From assembly GCF_012273655.1 (NCBI RefSeq), contig NZ_JAAWWP010000032.1, positions 1-52,801 of the forward strand: a DNA stretch of 52,801 nucleotides. Direction: 5' to 3'. Every line of letters begins with the position of its first letter. Position 1 is the stretch's first letter. Positions 1 through 8,104 of this stretch are shown here, in pieces. Under the pieces are notes generated by a model. That model did no database searches. It was not told the origin of the DNA and saw only the letters and a program-made list of their open reading frames with translations. This stretch comes from Streptomyces physcomitrii (lineage in GTDB: Bacteria > Actinomycetota > Actinomycetes > Streptomycetales > Streptomycetaceae). A program made the position numbers and the translations under genes.

Positions 1-1
1 C

Positions 2-46
2 ACCAACCAGGTCCAACGCATCGTCATGGCCCGCAACCTGCCGTAA
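2..46 (+). CDS. Acyl-CoA dehydrogenase, C-terminal end (partial)
   Basis: The first bases read in frame 2 as TNQVQRIVMARNLP followed by TAA. This matches the conserved C-terminus of acyl-CoA dehydrogenases (usual form EGTNQIQRIVxARxL), which contributes to FAD binding across the dimer. The rest of the gene lies outside the window. It converges on the LCP gene at 178-1530, with a strong hairpin between them. Identification rests on 14 residues only. Confidence 0.75.
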   Translation, partial: TNQVQRIVMARNLP

Positions 47-90
47 CCGGCACCAACCCGCCAACGAACAGCCGCCAGTTGCGGCACAGC

Positions 91-132
91 ACACCGAAGG
101 GCGCCCCGCACACGCGAGGCGCCCTTCGGTGT
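91..132. terminator. Bidirectional hairpin terminator
   Basis: Bases 91-105 and 118-132 form a perfect 15-bp inverted repeat around a 12-nt loop. There is no long T tract, as is usual in Streptomyces. It sits between two convergent genes, so it can serve the acyl-CoA dehydrogenase on the + strand and the LCP gene on the - strand. Confidence 0.85.
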
Positions 133-177
133 CGAACCGGCCGGGATGATCGGGCGCGGGGTGTCCGCCCCGTCCCC

Positions 178-1530
178 TCAGTTCCCCGTGACCGTGACCT
201 TCTCGTCGTTCTTCAGCTGCTCGACGAGTTGCTTCTTCTTGGTCTCGTCCCAGACCAGGTTGGCGCCCTTGGAGCCGCTGATGGGCATGTTCATGGACTT
301 GCCGTCGCCGCCGGTGACGCCCTTCATGGCCCAGAACATCGAGCTGAGGTCCCACAGGCTCATGTCCTTGTCGACGATGAGGGAGTCCAGGCCGGCGCCC
401 ATCACGGGGTACAGCTTGAACGGGTTCATCACCGTCGTCGGGGTGGCCGTCTGGCCGGCGAGGGCCGAGAGGAACTTCTGCTGGTTCTTGGTGCGGTCCA
501 GGTCGCTGGTGAAGGCGTGCCGGGTGCGGACGAAGGCGAGGGCCTGCTGGCCGTCGAGGGTCTGCTTGCCGGGGCCGAAGTCGGCGCCGGAGTACTTGTC
601 CTTGAAGCCCTTGCCGAGGTCCATCTCGACACCGCCGACCGCGTCCACGATGTTCGCGAAGCCCGCGAAGCCGATCTCGGCGTAGTGGTCGATGCGCAGT
701 CCGGTGTTGAACTCCACGATGCGCACGAGCAGTTCGGCGCCGTCCATGCTGTAGGTGTCGGTGAGCTTGGCCTCGCGGCCGGTGTCGGGGTACATCTTCC
801 CGGAGGTGCCGCGGAAGGACGGGACCCGTACGTTCGAGTCACGCGGCAGGGAGACCATGGTGTTCCCGTTGTCGCCGACGTGCAGGATCATCATCGAGTC
901 GGTGCGCTTGCCCTCGGCGGAGCCGGTGTGCAGTTCCTTCTTCTGCTCCTCGGACATGCCCTCGCGGCTGTCGGAGCCGACGATGAGGTAGTTGGTGCCC
1001 TTGCCTGCCTCGGGCCGTTCGATCACGTGCGAGAGGTCGACCTCGCGCTTGAGTTTGGAGTCCGCCCAGAAGTACGTCGCCACGCTCGTCACCAGCAGGA
1101 CCACTGCCAGCGTGAGCGCGGTGAAGCCTATCCGGCGCTTCCAGTTCACCGGCGGCTTCGGCGGGCGCTGCCCGGCCGGTCCGCCGGGTCCGCCGGGACC
1201 CTGGCCGTCGCCGTCCGCCCCGGGCCCGCGGCGGCCGCCGCGGGACTCGTAGACCTGGCCGGTGTTGTAGCCGCTGTCGTACGCGGCTCCGGGGTCCTGC
1301 TCGTTCTCGTAGGAGGGGGCACCGGCGTGGTCCTCGGGTCCGTGGGCGGGCTGGCGCGGAACCGAGGAGTTCGGGGGCGCGGCAGGGGCGCCCGGCGGCG
1401 CGTCGCCGCGCTGCACATGGCGCATGACGCGGGCGCGCTCGGGCTGCGCGCCCGCACTGCCGCGGCCGTAGCGGCGCTGCTGCTGCGGCGCGCCGTCCTC
1501 GTCGCTCCACCCCTCGGGCCAGTTGTTCAT
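178..1530 (-). CDS. LCP family (LytR-CpsA-Psr) cell-wall glycopolymer transferase
   Basis: LCP proteins move lipid-linked anionic polymers such as teichoic acids or arabinogalactan-like glycans onto peptidoglycan at the outer face of the membrane. This 450-residue protein has a disordered Gly/Pro/Gln-rich cytoplasmic N-terminus (about 1-130), one membrane segment (about 134-154) and an extracytoplasmic LCP domain (about 180-400). The family signatures are visible: VGSDSR, RTDSMM, SLPRDS, RIDHYAEIGF, VDAVGGVEM and FVRTRH, which hold the conserved Asp and Arg residues that bind the pyrophosphate head group. There is no LytR_C domain, unlike two of the other paralogues here. The start chosen is the MNNWPEG methionine, because the 27 codons before it look like upstream sequence; the RBS is weak. 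It is one of five LCP genes in the window. Confidence 0.93.
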   Translation of the reverse strand: MNNWPEGWSDEDGAPQQQRRYGRGSAGAQPERARVMRHVQRGDAPPGAPAAPPNSSVPRQPAHGPEDHAGAPSYENEQDPGAAYDSGYNTGQVYESRGGRRGPGADGDGQGPGGPGGPAGQRPPKPPVNWKRRIGFTALTLAVVLLVTSVATYFWADSKLKREVDLSHVIERPEAGKGTNYLIVGSDSREGMSEEQKKELHTGSAEGKRTDSMMILHVGDNGNTMVSLPRDSNVRVPSFRGTSGKMYPDTGREAKLTDTYSMDGAELLVRIVEFNTGLRIDHYAEIGFAGFANIVDAVGGVEMDLGKGFKDKYSGADFGPGKQTLDGQQALAFVRTRHAFTSDLDRTKNQQKFLSALAGQTATPTTVMNPFKLYPVMGAGLDSLIVDKDMSLWDLSSMFWAMKGVTGGDGKSMNMPISGSKGANLVWDETKKKQLVEQLKNDEKVTVTGN

Positions 1531-1637
1531 GGGCTCAGTCTGCGGGACGGCGGCCGGAGGCTCACAGGCCGGGTGGAGACTTGGGGCGAGGCTGTTGCAG
1601 AGCTGATGCAAAGGAGGCCCGGCATAAGGTGGGGGCT

Positions 1638-2189
1638 ATGACAGACCAGGCTCCCGGCGCGGATGCCGGTATTCCGGGCAAGCCCACCGCCGCTTCCCGC
1701 ACCACGCTGAGCCACATCATGACGCAGGCCGACACCAACCTCCTGGGCACGGTGCACGGCGGTGTGATCATGAAACTCGTGGACGACGCGGCGGGCGCGG
1801 TCGCCGGGCGGCACTCCGGCGGGCCCGCGGTCACCGCCTCCATGGACGAGATGGCCTTCCTGGAGCCGGTGCGGGTGGGCGACCTGGTCCATGTGAAGGC
1901 GCAGATCAACTGGACGGGCCGTACCTCGATGGAGGTCGGGGTGCGGGTGCTCGCCGAGCGGTGGAACGAGTCCTCGCCGCCGCAGCAGGTGGGCAGCGCC
2001 TATCTGGTGTTCGCGGCGGTCGACGCGGACGGCAAGCCGCGGGCCGTACCGCCGGTGCTGCCGGGGAGCGAGCGGGACAAGCGGCGCTACCAGGAGGCGC
2101 AGATCCGGCGCACCCACCGCCTCGCCCGGCGCCGCGCGATCATGGAGCTGCGCGAGCGGCGCGCGGCCGAGGGCATCGACGAGGGGTAG
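1638..2189 (+). CDS. Hotdog-fold acyl-CoA thioesterase
   Basis: The protein (183 aa) resembles the YciA/BACH group of acyl-CoA hydrolases, which release free CoA from acyl-CoA esters. The sequence shows the family pattern TLSHIMTQADTNLLGTVHGG then VIMKLVDDAAG, with the LGTVHGG loop and the central helix Asp of the hotdog fold, and a second conserved stretch SMDEMAFLEPVRVGDLV. The C-terminus is Arg-rich (RRTHRLARRRAI), common in this family. The ATG at 1638 has an AAGGTGGGGG ribosome site just upstream, so the 19 codons before it were dropped. It is transcribed away from the LCP gene on its left, with about 107 bp between the two starts. Substrate chain length cannot be read from sequence. Confidence 0.9.
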   Translation: MTDQAPGADAGIPGKPTAASRTTLSHIMTQADTNLLGTVHGGVIMKLVDDAAGAVAGRHSGGPAVTASMDEMAFLEPVRVGDLVHVKAQINWTGRTSMEVGVRVLAERWNESSPPQQVGSAYLVFAAVDADGKPRAVPPVLPGSERDKRRYQEAQIRRTHRLARRRAIMELRERRAAEGIDEG

Positions 2190-2191
2190 CG

Positions 2192-2236
2192 GGGAGGGCC
2201 TGGTCCAGGGCCAGGGCCAGGGCCCGGTGCCCTCCC
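2192..2236. terminator. Probable hairpin terminator between convergent genes
   Basis: GGGAGGGC at 2192-2199 pairs with GCCCTCCC at 2229-2236. The interior is rich in CCAGGG repeats that can pair further. It lies just past the thioesterase stop and before the stop of the convergent LCP gene. Confidence 0.5.
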
Positions 2237-2345
2237 GGCCCGCCGGCCTGCCGGCCTTCTGCTCCTCTTCCGGGCCGCCGGTCCGTCCCGCGGCCCGGAC
2301 CGCCCCGTCTCGCCCCGCGGCCGGGACGCCCTGCCCCCCGGCCCG

Positions 2346-3812
2346 TCAGCCGCACTCCACCTCGTCGCCGCGTACCGCCGCCGAGCCGTCGTCGCGGGGC
2401 TTCTCGGCGCGGACCTGGCGTACCTTCTCGAAGTCCTTGCCCGCGAGCACCTTCAGGGTGGGCCCCTGCTTCTTCACCGCGTGCAGCCGGGAGCCCGGCA
2501 GCGCGGTGGCCAGGGACTTCGCGGAGCGGTCCCAGCGGGGGTCGTAGAGCACGGTGGTCCGCGCGGCGTCCCGCTGCTTCGCGTCGCGGGGGGCGCCGGT
2601 GGTGCGGAAGCCGGTGGCGCGCAGGGCGCCGTCCACGCGCTTGCCGAGGCCGGGGGTGCCGGTGCCGTTCTCCACCTGGACGCGGATGGTGCGCGGGTCG
2701 ACCGGGACCACCGTCTTCTTCGGACCGACCCGGGGCGAGGTGATCGGCCGGTCCTCGCGCAGCGCCGTGAAGAGCCGCGCGGACTTCGCCGGGTCCCATT
2801 TCACGGTGGAGCCGACGCCGGGCACCGCGTAGCCGACGGTGCCGATCGGGACGGTCTGGAACTCCGAGGAGCGGGGCGAGAAGGTGCGCATGGCGCGACC
2901 GAGGGCGAGCAGTTCCTCGGAGCCGAAGCCCTTGTCGGCGCGGACCGAGCCGAGCACGGCGCCGGTCACCTCGCGGAACTTCACCGGGTTCAGGAGGATG
3001 CCGGAGGAGGTGGCCCGCTGGACCAGGGCGGCCATGAACCGCTGCTGGCGCTGCATCCGGCCGAGGTCGGAGTCGGCCTCGATGTGCCGGGCGCGGACGT
3101 ACTGCAGGGCCTGGCCGCCGCCCAGTTCATGGGTGCCCGCGGGGAGGTCGAGGCCGGAGTAGCGGTCCTTGAGCGGCTTGCTGGTGCAGACCTCGACGCC
3201 GCCGACCACGTCCACCGTCTTCATGAAGCTGGTGAAGTCGACCTCCAGATAGTGGTCGATCTTCAGCTTGGTCATGTGCTCGACGGTGCGCACGGTCAGC
3301 CCCGGACCGCCCTCCGCGTAGGCCGCGTTGAGCTTCACCGGGTGCGCCTTGTGCCGCTTCTTCGTGGTGCGGTCCAGATGCGGGGGCATCATCGCGTACG
3401 AGTCCCGGGGCAGGCTGACCACGCTGGCGCGGTGCCGGTCGGCGGAGAGGTGGACGATCATCACGGTGTCGGTGCAGTGGCAGGGGGCGCCGCCGAGCTT
3501 GTACTTCTCGCGCTCCGCCCTGGAGATCTTCTCGCGGCCGTCGGTGCCGACCAGGAGGATGTTGGTGCCGTGCCCGGAGCGGGGCCGGTTCTTCATGTCG
3601 CGGAAGGGGTCCACCCGGTCGATCTCCGCGCCGACGCCGGTGAGCAGCGCGTGCCCGATCCCGGCCACCGCGAGCACCGCCACCGAACAGCCGGTCACCA
3701 CCCGCATCCGCCAGCGCGGGCCCGGTCTGCGCCGGGGCGCCGCGGGCCTGCGCTGCGGGGCCGGCCGCGGCCTTCGCGGCGGCGGGGCGGGGGAGCGGGG
3801 CGGGCTGGGCAC
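2346..3812 (-). CDS. LCP family protein with C-terminal LytR_C domain
   Basis: Predicted 488-aa cell-wall polymer transferase of the LCP family. A short Pro/Arg-rich cytoplasmic N-terminus precedes a membrane segment (about 37-58) and an extracytoplasmic LCP domain. Its motifs include LVGTDGRE, CTDTVMIVHL, VSLPRDSYAMM, KIDHYLEVDF, VDVVGGVEV and YVRARH. After this comes a LytR_C domain (about 365-455) beginning VQVENGTGTPGLGKRV. The open frame continues upstream to 5048, but that part lies antisense to the glycosyltransferase and is not coding. The start chosen is GTG at 3812, with GGAGG 10 nt upstream; an in-frame ATG 35 codons later lacks an RBS and would remove the cytoplasmic tail. It is transcribed divergently from the glycosyltransferase at 4104, suggesting a shared role in envelope glycan synthesis. 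Confidence 0.92.
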   Translation of the reverse strand: MPSPPRSPAPPPRRPRPAPQRRPAAPRRRPGPRWRMRVVTGCSVAVLAVAGIGHALLTGVGAEIDRVDPFRDMKNRPRSGHGTNILLVGTDGREKISRAEREKYKLGGAPCHCTDTVMIVHLSADRHRASVVSLPRDSYAMMPPHLDRTTKKRHKAHPVKLNAAYAEGGPGLTVRTVEHMTKLKIDHYLEVDFTSFMKTVDVVGGVEVCTSKPLKDRYSGLDLPAGTHELGGGQALQYVRARHIEADSDLGRMQRQQRFMAALVQRATSSGILLNPVKFREVTGAVLGSVRADKGFGSEELLALGRAMRTFSPRSSEFQTVPIGTVGYAVPGVGSTVKWDPAKSARLFTALREDRPITSPRVGPKKTVVPVDPRTIRVQVENGTGTPGLGKRVDGALRATGFRTTGAPRDAKQRDAARTTVLYDPRWDRSAKSLATALPGSRLHAVKKQGPTLKVLAGKDFEKVRQVRAEKPRDDGSAAVRGDEVECG

Positions 3813-4103
3813 GAGGGCGGGACCTCCGCGGTTCCTTGCGGTCCCGGGGCGGGCCGGGACGCGGCTCGGGAAGGTGATCTTGTACGGCCGGGGGACGCTG
3901 CGGGACACAGTAGGCCGATACGAAATGCTGCCCGGCGCATTCCGCCGTACGGCGCGCGCTGCTGTCCCCCGTAAGCGGTAACGTGACGTCCGATGCAGTG
4001 GTCCCGCCCGCTCCCGGAGGGGCCGCGCACCCCGTACAGCCCAGCAGTCCGCACGGTTCTCGCAGAGATCCCCGGGCCCCCGGACCACGGCACGAAAGAC
4101 GAG

Positions 4104-5141
4104 ATGGAAGCCCAAGCCCCCCAGGCCGGTGTGCCGCACCCCGCCGTTTCCGTGATCATGCCCGTGCTCAACGAGGAGCGGCACCTGCGCGGCGCCGTCC
4201 AGGCGATCCTCGCCCAGCAGTACGCGGGCGAGATGGAGGTGGTGATCGCGCTCGGCCCCTCCGCGGACCGCACCGACGAGATCGCCGCCGAGCTGGTCCG
4301 CGAGGACCCGCGGGTGCACACCGTGCCCAACCCGACGGGCCGTACGCCCGCCGCCCTGAACGCCGCCATCAAGGCCTCCCGGCACCCGGTCGTGGTGCGG
4401 GTCGACGGCCACGGCATGCTCTCGCCCGACTACATCGCCACCGCGGTACGGCTCCTCGCGGAGACCGGCGCGCAGAACGTCGGCGGCCTGATGCACGCCG
4501 AGGGCGAGAACGACTGGGAGCACGCGGTCGCCGCCGCGATGACCTCCAAGATCGGCGTGGGCAACGCCGCCTTCCACACCGGCGGCGCGGCCGGACCCGC
4601 CGAGACCGTCTACCTCGGGGTCTTCCGGCGCGAGGCGCTGGAGCAGCAGGGCGGCTACAACGTCGAGTTCATCCGCGCCCAGGACTGGGAGCTGAACTTC
4701 CGCATCCGCGAGGCCGGGGGCCTCATCTGGTTCTCGCCCGAGCTGCGGGTCTCCTACCGGCCCCGTCCCTCGGTGCGCGCGCTCGCCAAGCAGTACAAGG
4801 ACTACGGGCGCTGGCGCCATGTCGTCGCCCGGTACCACGAGGGCTCGATCAACCTGCGCTACCTGGCCCCGCCGGTCGCCGTCTGCGCGATCGCGGCGGG
4901 CCTGGTCGCCGGGGCGGTGCTCACCCCCTGGGCGCTGCTGGTGCCGGGCGGCTACCTCGCGGCGATCACCGCGGGCTCGGTGCCCGCCGGGCGCGGACTG
5001 CCCCTGAAGGCGCGGCTGCGGATCCCGCTGGCCCTCGCGACCATGCACATGTCCTGGGGCTGGGGCTTCCTCACCAGCCCGCGCTCCCTGGCGAAGAAGG
5101 TCATCGCGAGCCGCCGTCCGGCCGTGCTCAGCGAGGCCTGA
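4104..5141 (+). CDS. Family 2 glycosyltransferase, ExoA-like
   Basis: A 345-aa GT-A fold glycosyltransferase with a membrane-associated C-terminus. The N-terminal nucleotide-sugar binding stretch reads VSVIMPVLNEERHL. A VRVDGHG motif stands where most GT2 enzymes have DxD, as in ExoA-type succinoglycan transferases. AQDWELNFRIREAGG fits the catalytic ED(Y/W) region. Two hydrophobic segments near the C-terminus (about 255-300) probably attach it to the membrane. I start it at the ATG at 4104 (MEAQAPQ), since the 37 preceding codons look non-coding; the RBS is weak, so 3993 remains possible. Paired head to head with an LCP gene, it probably adds a sugar to a lipid-linked wall polymer. Donor and acceptor are unknown. 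Confidence 0.85.
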   Translation: MEAQAPQAGVPHPAVSVIMPVLNEERHLRGAVQAILAQQYAGEMEVVIALGPSADRTDEIAAELVREDPRVHTVPNPTGRTPAALNAAIKASRHPVVVRVDGHGMLSPDYIATAVRLLAETGAQNVGGLMHAEGENDWEHAVAAAMTSKIGVGNAAFHTGGAAGPAETVYLGVFRREALEQQGGYNVEFIRAQDWELNFRIREAGGLIWFSPELRVSYRPRPSVRALAKQYKDYGRWRHVVARYHEGSINLRYLAPPVAVCAIAAGLVAGAVLTPWALLVPGGYLAAITAGSVPAGRGLPLKARLRIPLALATMHMSWGWGFLTSPRSLAKKVIASRRPAVLSEA

Positions 5142-5227
5142 GGTCCGCCTGCCGCTTCCGGGACGCCCGCACGCGGGTACGTACGGGCTCCCGGCCCGCG
5201 GTCACCGCGCACCGATGCCGAGTACGC

Positions 5228-5269
5228 CGATGCCGGTGGGGCGGGCCCGAACCCGTCCCACCGGCATCG
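5228..5269. terminator. Hairpin terminator
   Basis: A perfect 13-bp stem, CGATGCCGGTGGG at 5228-5240 with CCCACCGGCATCG at 5257-5269, encloses a GC-rich 16-nt loop. It lies between the convergent glycosyltransferase and GH64 genes and can serve both strands. Confidence 0.85.
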
Positions 5270-5348
5270 TTGTCGAGGGCAACGTTGTCACACCGTCCGG
5301 ACCGGCCGGAGAGTGCGCGGCGCGCCGCTCCTCATCGGGCGCCGGGCC

Positions 5349-6578
5349 TCAGGAGCCGACCCGTACGGTGAAGCGCCGCGGGTTGCCGTCGAAGGCGGCG
5401 CCGGAGACGTCGGGTTCGCCGTCGGGGCGGACGTCGTCGTACGGGAAGGCGTAGCCGATCGGCGAGTTGGCGTGCACCACGCGGGACCAGTGGTTGGTGA
5501 CGGGGTCCTGGTAGTAGTCGTCGGAACCGCCGCCCGGCTGGTCGGGGTGGGTGAGCAGGGTGCTGCGGTTGAATCCGGCGGCGAGGCGGGCGAGCAGGCC
5601 CTTCTTCTCGTCGGAGTCGTCGGGGTTGTTGGTGAACGGGCCGTGGTTGCAGCTGAAGATGTCCTTGGACACGGGCTTGATGAACTCGTGGCCGCCGTCG
5701 AAGGTGAGCACGTCGCCGCTGACCCGGCCGGTGAAGACGCCCCGGCCGCCCTGGAGGTCGATCTTGAGGTCCTCCGCGCCGTACTTCTCCCAGACCTTGT
5801 CGATGTACTCGTTCCAGACGTCCCGGAAGGGCATCTTGTCGGGCTGGTCGTACCAGGGCGCCATGATGCTCTGCGGCGAGACCACCCGGAGCACCTTGCC
5901 GTCGCCCTCGATGACGAGCTGGTCCCAGGGCTGGCCGTCCTTGGCCGCCTGGTCCCGTACCCCGGCGGCGATCTTGTCGACGGCGCCGTCCGGGAGCGGG
6001 GCCACCTCGTGGTCGCCGTCGCCCTCCAGGTGCAGTCCGATGGGCAGCGCGGTCACCAGGTCGACGTAGCTGATGTTGGAGTACAGCTGCTCGGTGTTGA
6101 AGGTGAACTCGCAGAACGACCAGGTGCGGCCGTAGTTGGGGTCCTCGGGCGCGGCGAAGGACGGCTCGACCAGGGAGGGTCCCGGGTTGACGAAGAAGTC
6201 CAGCTTGTCGTCGCGCACGAAGTAGACCCGGGCGCCGTGCATCTGCGGCAGCGTGATCACCTTCGGCTCGCTGCCGGCCGCTGGTACCGGGATGGCGCAG
6301 TCGTCGGGCAGCGGGGTGTTGGGCGCGCCCGGCTCCTCCAGGCGGTAGACGCTGCCGTCCGCCTTGAGCACCACCCAGGCGTCGGTGGCCAGTTCGCGGC
6401 CGGTGACATAGGCGTTGACCTCGCCGGGCAACGAGGTGTTCTGCAGGGCGAGTTCGCAGGTCTCGGGGGCTGCCGACCGGGCGCGGACCGCGGCCGAGGC
6501 GAGGTTCGGCACGCCGAGGAGGGCGGCCGCTCCCGCGGTGCCGGCGGCTCCGGCGAGGAACAGTCTGCGTGAGATCAC
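5349..6578 (-). CDS. GH64 beta-1,3-glucanase, Tat-exported
   Basis: Predicted secreted endo-beta-1,3-glucanase of glycoside hydrolase family 64, the laminaripentaose-producing type found in Streptomyces, which attacks fungal beta-1,3-glucan. The 409-aa product starts at GTG 6578, which has GGAGG 5 nt upstream. It begins ISRRLFLAGAAG, a twin-arginine signal, with likely cleavage after about residue 30. The segment CEFTFNTEQLYSNISYVD holds E157 and D173, 16 residues apart, the same spacing as the catalytic Glu and Asp I recall for the S. matensis enzyme. The length is that of a single-domain GH64 with no carbohydrate-binding module. It is divergent from the LacI gene and beside an alpha-glucan import operon, so it probably belongs to a fungal-wall degradation set. 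Confidence 0.9.
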   Translation of the reverse strand: MISRRLFLAGAAGTAGAAALLGVPNLASAAVRARSAAPETCELALQNTSLPGEVNAYVTGRELATDAWVVLKADGSVYRLEEPGAPNTPLPDDCAIPVPAAGSEPKVITLPQMHGARVYFVRDDKLDFFVNPGPSLVEPSFAAPEDPNYGRTWSFCEFTFNTEQLYSNISYVDLVTALPIGLHLEGDGDHEVAPLPDGAVDKIAAGVRDQAAKDGQPWDQLVIEGDGKVLRVVSPQSIMAPWYDQPDKMPFRDVWNEYIDKVWEKYGAEDLKIDLQGGRGVFTGRVSGDVLTFDGGHEFIKPVSKDIFSCNHGPFTNNPDDSDEKKGLLARLAAGFNRSTLLTHPDQPGGGSDDYYQDPVTNHWSRVVHANSPIGYAFPYDDVRPDGEPDVSGAAFDGNPRRFTVRVGS

Positions 6579-6663
6579 TGAGGCCTCCGTGGCTCTGGTG
6601 TGGGGGGCATGCCGCAGGGCCGTGGACCGGGTGGGGGGTGGGCCCGTACGGCAGGCCCCAGGT

Positions 6664-6688
6664 TTGCGTTGCGTCACGGACACGTCAA
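6664..6688 (-). promoter_or_regulatory. Possible GH64 promoter with CGCAA half-sites
   Basis: Read on the - strand, TTGACG (6688-6683) resembles a -35 box. Just downstream lie two CGCAA half-sites (6673-6669 and 6668-6664), the same half-site that forms the palindrome before the LacI gene. The -10 is poor. This would put the beta-glucanase under the neighbouring repressor. The rest of the 360-bp divergent region (6579-6938) shows no gene. Confidence 0.35.
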
Positions 6689-6911
6689 GACTGCCGACGC
6701 CGGGCTCCTGACGTGCGGAAGTGACCGCGTGGCGTGGGCACTCACCGTGACCACGGACGCTTGAACGCGGCGTGCGCAGGTGGCGCCGAGGACGTGAAGC
6801 CAGCCGGAAGCGGGCGGGCGGGCACCCGGCGGCGCTCCGAGACGCGAGAAAAATTCAGGAATTCGCCTGGGCGGACCGGCCGCTGAGCGGACAGCGGGAC
6901 CGCAAGTGCAC

Positions 6912-6931
6912 CGCAAATCTTGCGCTATTCT
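6912..6931 (+). promoter_or_regulatory. LacI operator overlapping a leaderless promoter
   Basis: CGCAAATCTTGCG at 6912-6924 is a perfect 5-3-5 palindrome with the purine-pyrimidine symmetry of LacI-family operators. TATTCT at 6926-6931 looks like a -10 hexamer placed 7 nt before the ATG at 6939, which implies a leaderless transcript and fits the lack of any RBS. Additional TTGCG and CGCAAG half-sites flank it. Repressor bound here would block its own promoter. Confidence 0.6.
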
Positions 6932-6938
6932 TGCGCGC

Positions 6939-7979
6939 ATGACGCGACGACTTGCTCAGGTGGCCCAGAAGGTCGGAGTCAGCGAGGCCACGGTGAGCCG
7001 GGTCCTCAACGGCAAGCCGGGGGTCTCCGAGGCCACCCGCCAGTCCGTGCTGAGCGCCCTGGACGTGCTCGGCTACGAGCGCCCCACCCAGCTGCGCGGT
7101 GAACGCGCCCGCCTGGTCGGCCTGGTCCTGCCCGAGCTGCAGAACCCGATCTTCCCCGCCTTCGCCGAGGTCATCGGCGGCGCGCTGGCCCAGCAGGGGC
7201 TCACCCCGGTGCTCTGCACCCAGACCAAGGGCGGCGTCTCCGAGGCGGACTACGTCGAACTCCTGCTCCAGCAGCAGGTCTCCGGGGTGGTCTTCGCGGG
7301 CGGGCTCTACGCCCAGGCCGAGGCCCCGCACGCGCACTACCGGCGGCTGGCCGAGCGCAACATCCCGGTGGTGCTGATCAACGCGGCCATCGAGCGGCTC
7401 GGCTTCCCCCGCGTCTCCTGCGACGACGCGGTCGCCGTCGAGCAGGCCTGGCGGCACCTGACCTCGCTCGGGCACCGCCGGATCGGCCTGATCCTGGGTC
7501 CCGACGACCACCAGCCCTCGCGGCGCAAGCTCGCCACCGCCCGCGCGCTGGCCGCGGCGGCGGGCGGCGAGCTGCCCGAGGAGCACGTGGTGCGGGCGAT
7601 GTTCTCGCTGGAGGGCGGGCAGGCCGCGGCGGGCCGGCTCCTGGAGCGCGGGGTCACCGGCGTCGTCTGCGCCAGCGACCCGCTCGCGCTCGGGGCGGTA
7701 CGGGCCGCGCGGCGCCGCGGGCTCGCGGTGCCGGGCGAGGTCTCGGTGGTGGGCTACGACGACTCGGCGTTCATGAACTGCACGGCGCCGCCGCTGACCA
7801 CGGTCCGCCAGCCCATCGAGGCCATGGGCCGGGCCGCCGTCGACCTGCTCTGCGCGCAGATCCAGGGCGGCGCGGTGCCCCTGGAGGAGCTGCTCTTCGA
7901 GCCCGAGCTGGTGGTGCGCGGCTCCACCGGGCAGCCGCGGCCCGAGGCGGGGGAGCGGGGGGACTCCGGCGTCCGCTGA
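6939..7979 (+). CDS. LacI-family transcriptional repressor of sugar utilisation
   Basis: A 346-aa regulator. The N-terminal helix-turn-helix reads LAQVAQKVGVSEATVSRVLN (residues about 4-23), followed by a hinge and the periplasmic-binding-like core (about 60-335) that senses a sugar. VVGYDDSAFMNCTAPPLTTV is the typical LacI-family dimer region. The sequence is close in style to Streptomyces MalR/AglR, regulators of maltose and alpha-glucoside import. I chose ATG 6939 because the helix-turn-helix begins right after it; an upstream GTG at 6906 would add 11 residues. It is followed after 125 nt by the ABC transporter operon and divergent from GH64, so both are likely targets. The inducer is probably an alpha-gluco-oligosaccharide, by inference from the neighbours. 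Confidence 0.93.
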   Translation: MTRRLAQVAQKVGVSEATVSRVLNGKPGVSEATRQSVLSALDVLGYERPTQLRGERARLVGLVLPELQNPIFPAFAEVIGGALAQQGLTPVLCTQTKGGVSEADYVELLLQQQVSGVVFAGGLYAQAEAPHAHYRRLAERNIPVVLINAAIERLGFPRVSCDDAVAVEQAWRHLTSLGHRRIGLILGPDDHQPSRRKLATARALAAAAGGELPEEHVVRAMFSLEGGQAAAGRLLERGVTGVVCASDPLALGAVRAARRRGLAVPGEVSVVGYDDSAFMNCTAPPLTTVRQPIEAMGRAAVDLLCAQIQGGAVPLEELLFEPELVVRGSTGQPRPEAGERGDSGVR

Positions 7980-8005
7980 GCGCTGTCGATTTTTTACAGA
8001 ACTCG

Positions 8006-8019
8006 CGCGAGATATTGCG
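8006..8019 (+). promoter_or_regulatory. Second candidate operator before the importer operon
   Basis: CGCGAGATATTGCG resembles the operator at 6912: the right half ATNTTGCG matches and the left half is degenerate. It overlaps an eight-base TCGCGCGA palindrome and lies about 85 nt upstream of the binding-protein start, a fitting place for repression of the operon. Confidence 0.4.
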
Positions 8020-8104
8020 GACTTCTGGCCGCGGTGGTTGAGTGTGGGCCGCCTCACAGCGCCGCGCTGTGGGCTTCCCGCGCTCCTGCCCTGGAGGGGT
8101 CCCG

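Noticed and set aside
2346..5048. A 900-residue open frame on the - strand
   Set aside because: Only the last 488 codons are LCP protein. The upstream part is antisense to the glycosyltransferase and has no family features, and a GTG with a good RBS lies at 3812.
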